Part shown: one piece after another, positions 4,861 through 5,177 of the stretch | Layout of the letters: each line of letters starts with the position of its first letter | Numbering within the stretch: position 1 is the stretch's first letter | Assembly (NCBI GenBank): GCA_002256685.1 | Contig: NQJH01000151.1 | Span: forward strand, 1 to 5,177 | Origin: Methylococcaceae bacterium NSP1-2 | GTDB lineage: Bacteria; Pseudomonadota; Gammaproteobacteria; Methylococcales; Methylomonadaceae | DNA length: 5,177 nucleotides | Direction: 5' to 3' | Notes under the pieces: model-generated | The model's input: only the letters and a program-made list of their open reading frames with translations | Database searches by the model: none | Told to the model about the DNA's origin: nothing | Translations under genes and position numbers: made by a program

Positions 4861-5177
4861 ATTCGTAAACCTGTTCTACCTTTCGGACTGCTTTGGCTAA
4901 TTAAGCCACAGCACGAACAAGTTTGGGTAGTGTAGTTTTCGTTGACTTCTATAAACACGCCTTGCGTCGCTATCGACTTATATTCAAGTTGTGTTTTCAG
5001 CATGAACCAGCCTGCATCAAGGACGGATTTAGCCATCTTGGTTTTTGCGAGTTTCTGACTGCTAATGTTGCCAACGATTATTAAACTATTTTCTTTGACT
5101 ATTTTGTGGGTGAATTTATGGATTGCGTCCTTACGGGTGTTTTTTATCTTGGCATGAATAGCCTTAACGCGCTTTTT
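4746..5177 (-). CDS. tnpB: TnpB-family RNA-guided nuclease of an IS605-type element (N-terminal part outside window)
   Basis: The frame is open to the right edge; the ATG at 5036 is internal, since 47 further codons in frame upstream (KKRVKAIHAKIKNTRKDAIH...) match TnpB. The 143 visible residues cover the second half of the split RuvC nuclease domain and the zinc finger. In order: NSLIIVGNISSQKLAK (residues 30-45, the RuvC-II strand position), KMAKSVLDAGWFMLKTQLEY (47-66), VNENYTTQTCSCCG (78-91), REWTCAECG (107-115) and HDRDINAAKNIL (118-129, RuvC-III aspartate). The four zinc ligands are C87, C90, C111 and C114. TnpB proteins are programmable DNA nucleases that cut targets matching the omega-RNA guide next to a short motif and help retain the element. 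The usual glutamate in the 'VED' strand is replaced by glycine (G36, in IVGN); E80 in VNEN may take its place. The protein ends LAVGIPLL, overlapping the IS right-end hairpin. Confidence 0.92.
   Translation of the reverse strand, partial: KKRVKAIHAKIKNTRKDAIHKFTHKIVKENSLIIVGNISSQKLAKTKMAKSVLDAGWFMLKTQLEYKSIATQGVFIEVNENYTTQTCSCCGLISQSSPKGRTGLRIREWTCAECGTTHDRDINAAKNILALGHKRLAVGIPLL

Larger units (their letters stand above)
4729..5177 (-). mobile_element. Right end of an IS200/IS605-family (IS1341-like) element inserted in hdeD; left end outside window
   Basis: On the minus strand the element ends after the tnpB stop with an imperfect hairpin and GGAGGAGGATGTCAA. The plus-strand form TTGACATCCTCC is a typical end of IS605/IS1341-type elements, and TCAA is the right-end cleavage tetranucleotide of IS608 and ISDra2. 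I therefore place the end at 4729. No terminal inverted repeats or target duplication are expected for this family. No tnpA is visible in the window, so the element may be tnpB-only or carry tnpA beyond the edge. Confidence 0.8.

Noticed and set aside
4746..5036. Short stand-alone 96-aa zinc-finger protein starting at ATG 5036
   Set aside because: The frame stays open upstream to the window edge and encodes TnpB-like sequence, so this ATG is internal.

Overview
The window looks like chromosomal DNA of an AT-rich gammaproteobacterium. The IspH and Hsp15 (S4-domain heat-shock protein) proteins are of gammaproteobacterial type. The helicase tail and the small secreted protein resemble families I associate with Thiotrichales-like sulfur bacteria (Beggiatoa/Thiothrix), but that lineage is a weak inference made from memory without any search.

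Layout, left to right. (1) Positions 2-880, plus strand: the C-terminal part of an SF1 (UvrD/Rep-type) helicase module, cut by the left edge and followed by an extra C-terminal domain of about 150 residues. (2) Positions 915-940: a perfect 26-bp palindrome between convergent genes. (3) Positions 2289-942, minus strand: a two-gene unit, ispH (last step of the MEP isoprenoid pathway) then hslR (Hsp15), overlapping by 14 nt. (4) Positions 2290-2714: about 425 bp of non-coding DNA with several imperfect hairpins. (5) Positions 2715-3230, plus strand: a small secreted, histidine-rich protein of unknown function. (6) Positions 3269-3301: a strong palindromic terminator between convergent genes. (7) Positions 4303-3407, minus strand: a ferritin-like protein with what looks like a complete di-iron ligand set. 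(8) Positions 4735-4406, minus strand: the C-terminal half of an HdeD-family membrane protein. (9) Positions 5177-4729, minus strand: the right end of an IS200/IS605-family (IS1341-like) element with the 3' part of tnpB, running off the right edge.

The most interesting spot is the tnpB/hdeD junction near 4729. The insertion sequence (IS) has apparently split hdeD, and its terminal sequence supplies a Shine-Dalgarno (SD) sequence and start codons that could keep the C-terminal half of HdeD translatable. The expected TnpB guide RNA (omega RNA) would carry hdeD sequence as its guide. The TnpB itself lacks the usual RuvC-II glutamate in its 'VED'-type strand and has a candidate replacement glutamate just before the zinc finger. 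I see no CRISPR array, tRNA, rRNA or other clearly novel multi-gene system.
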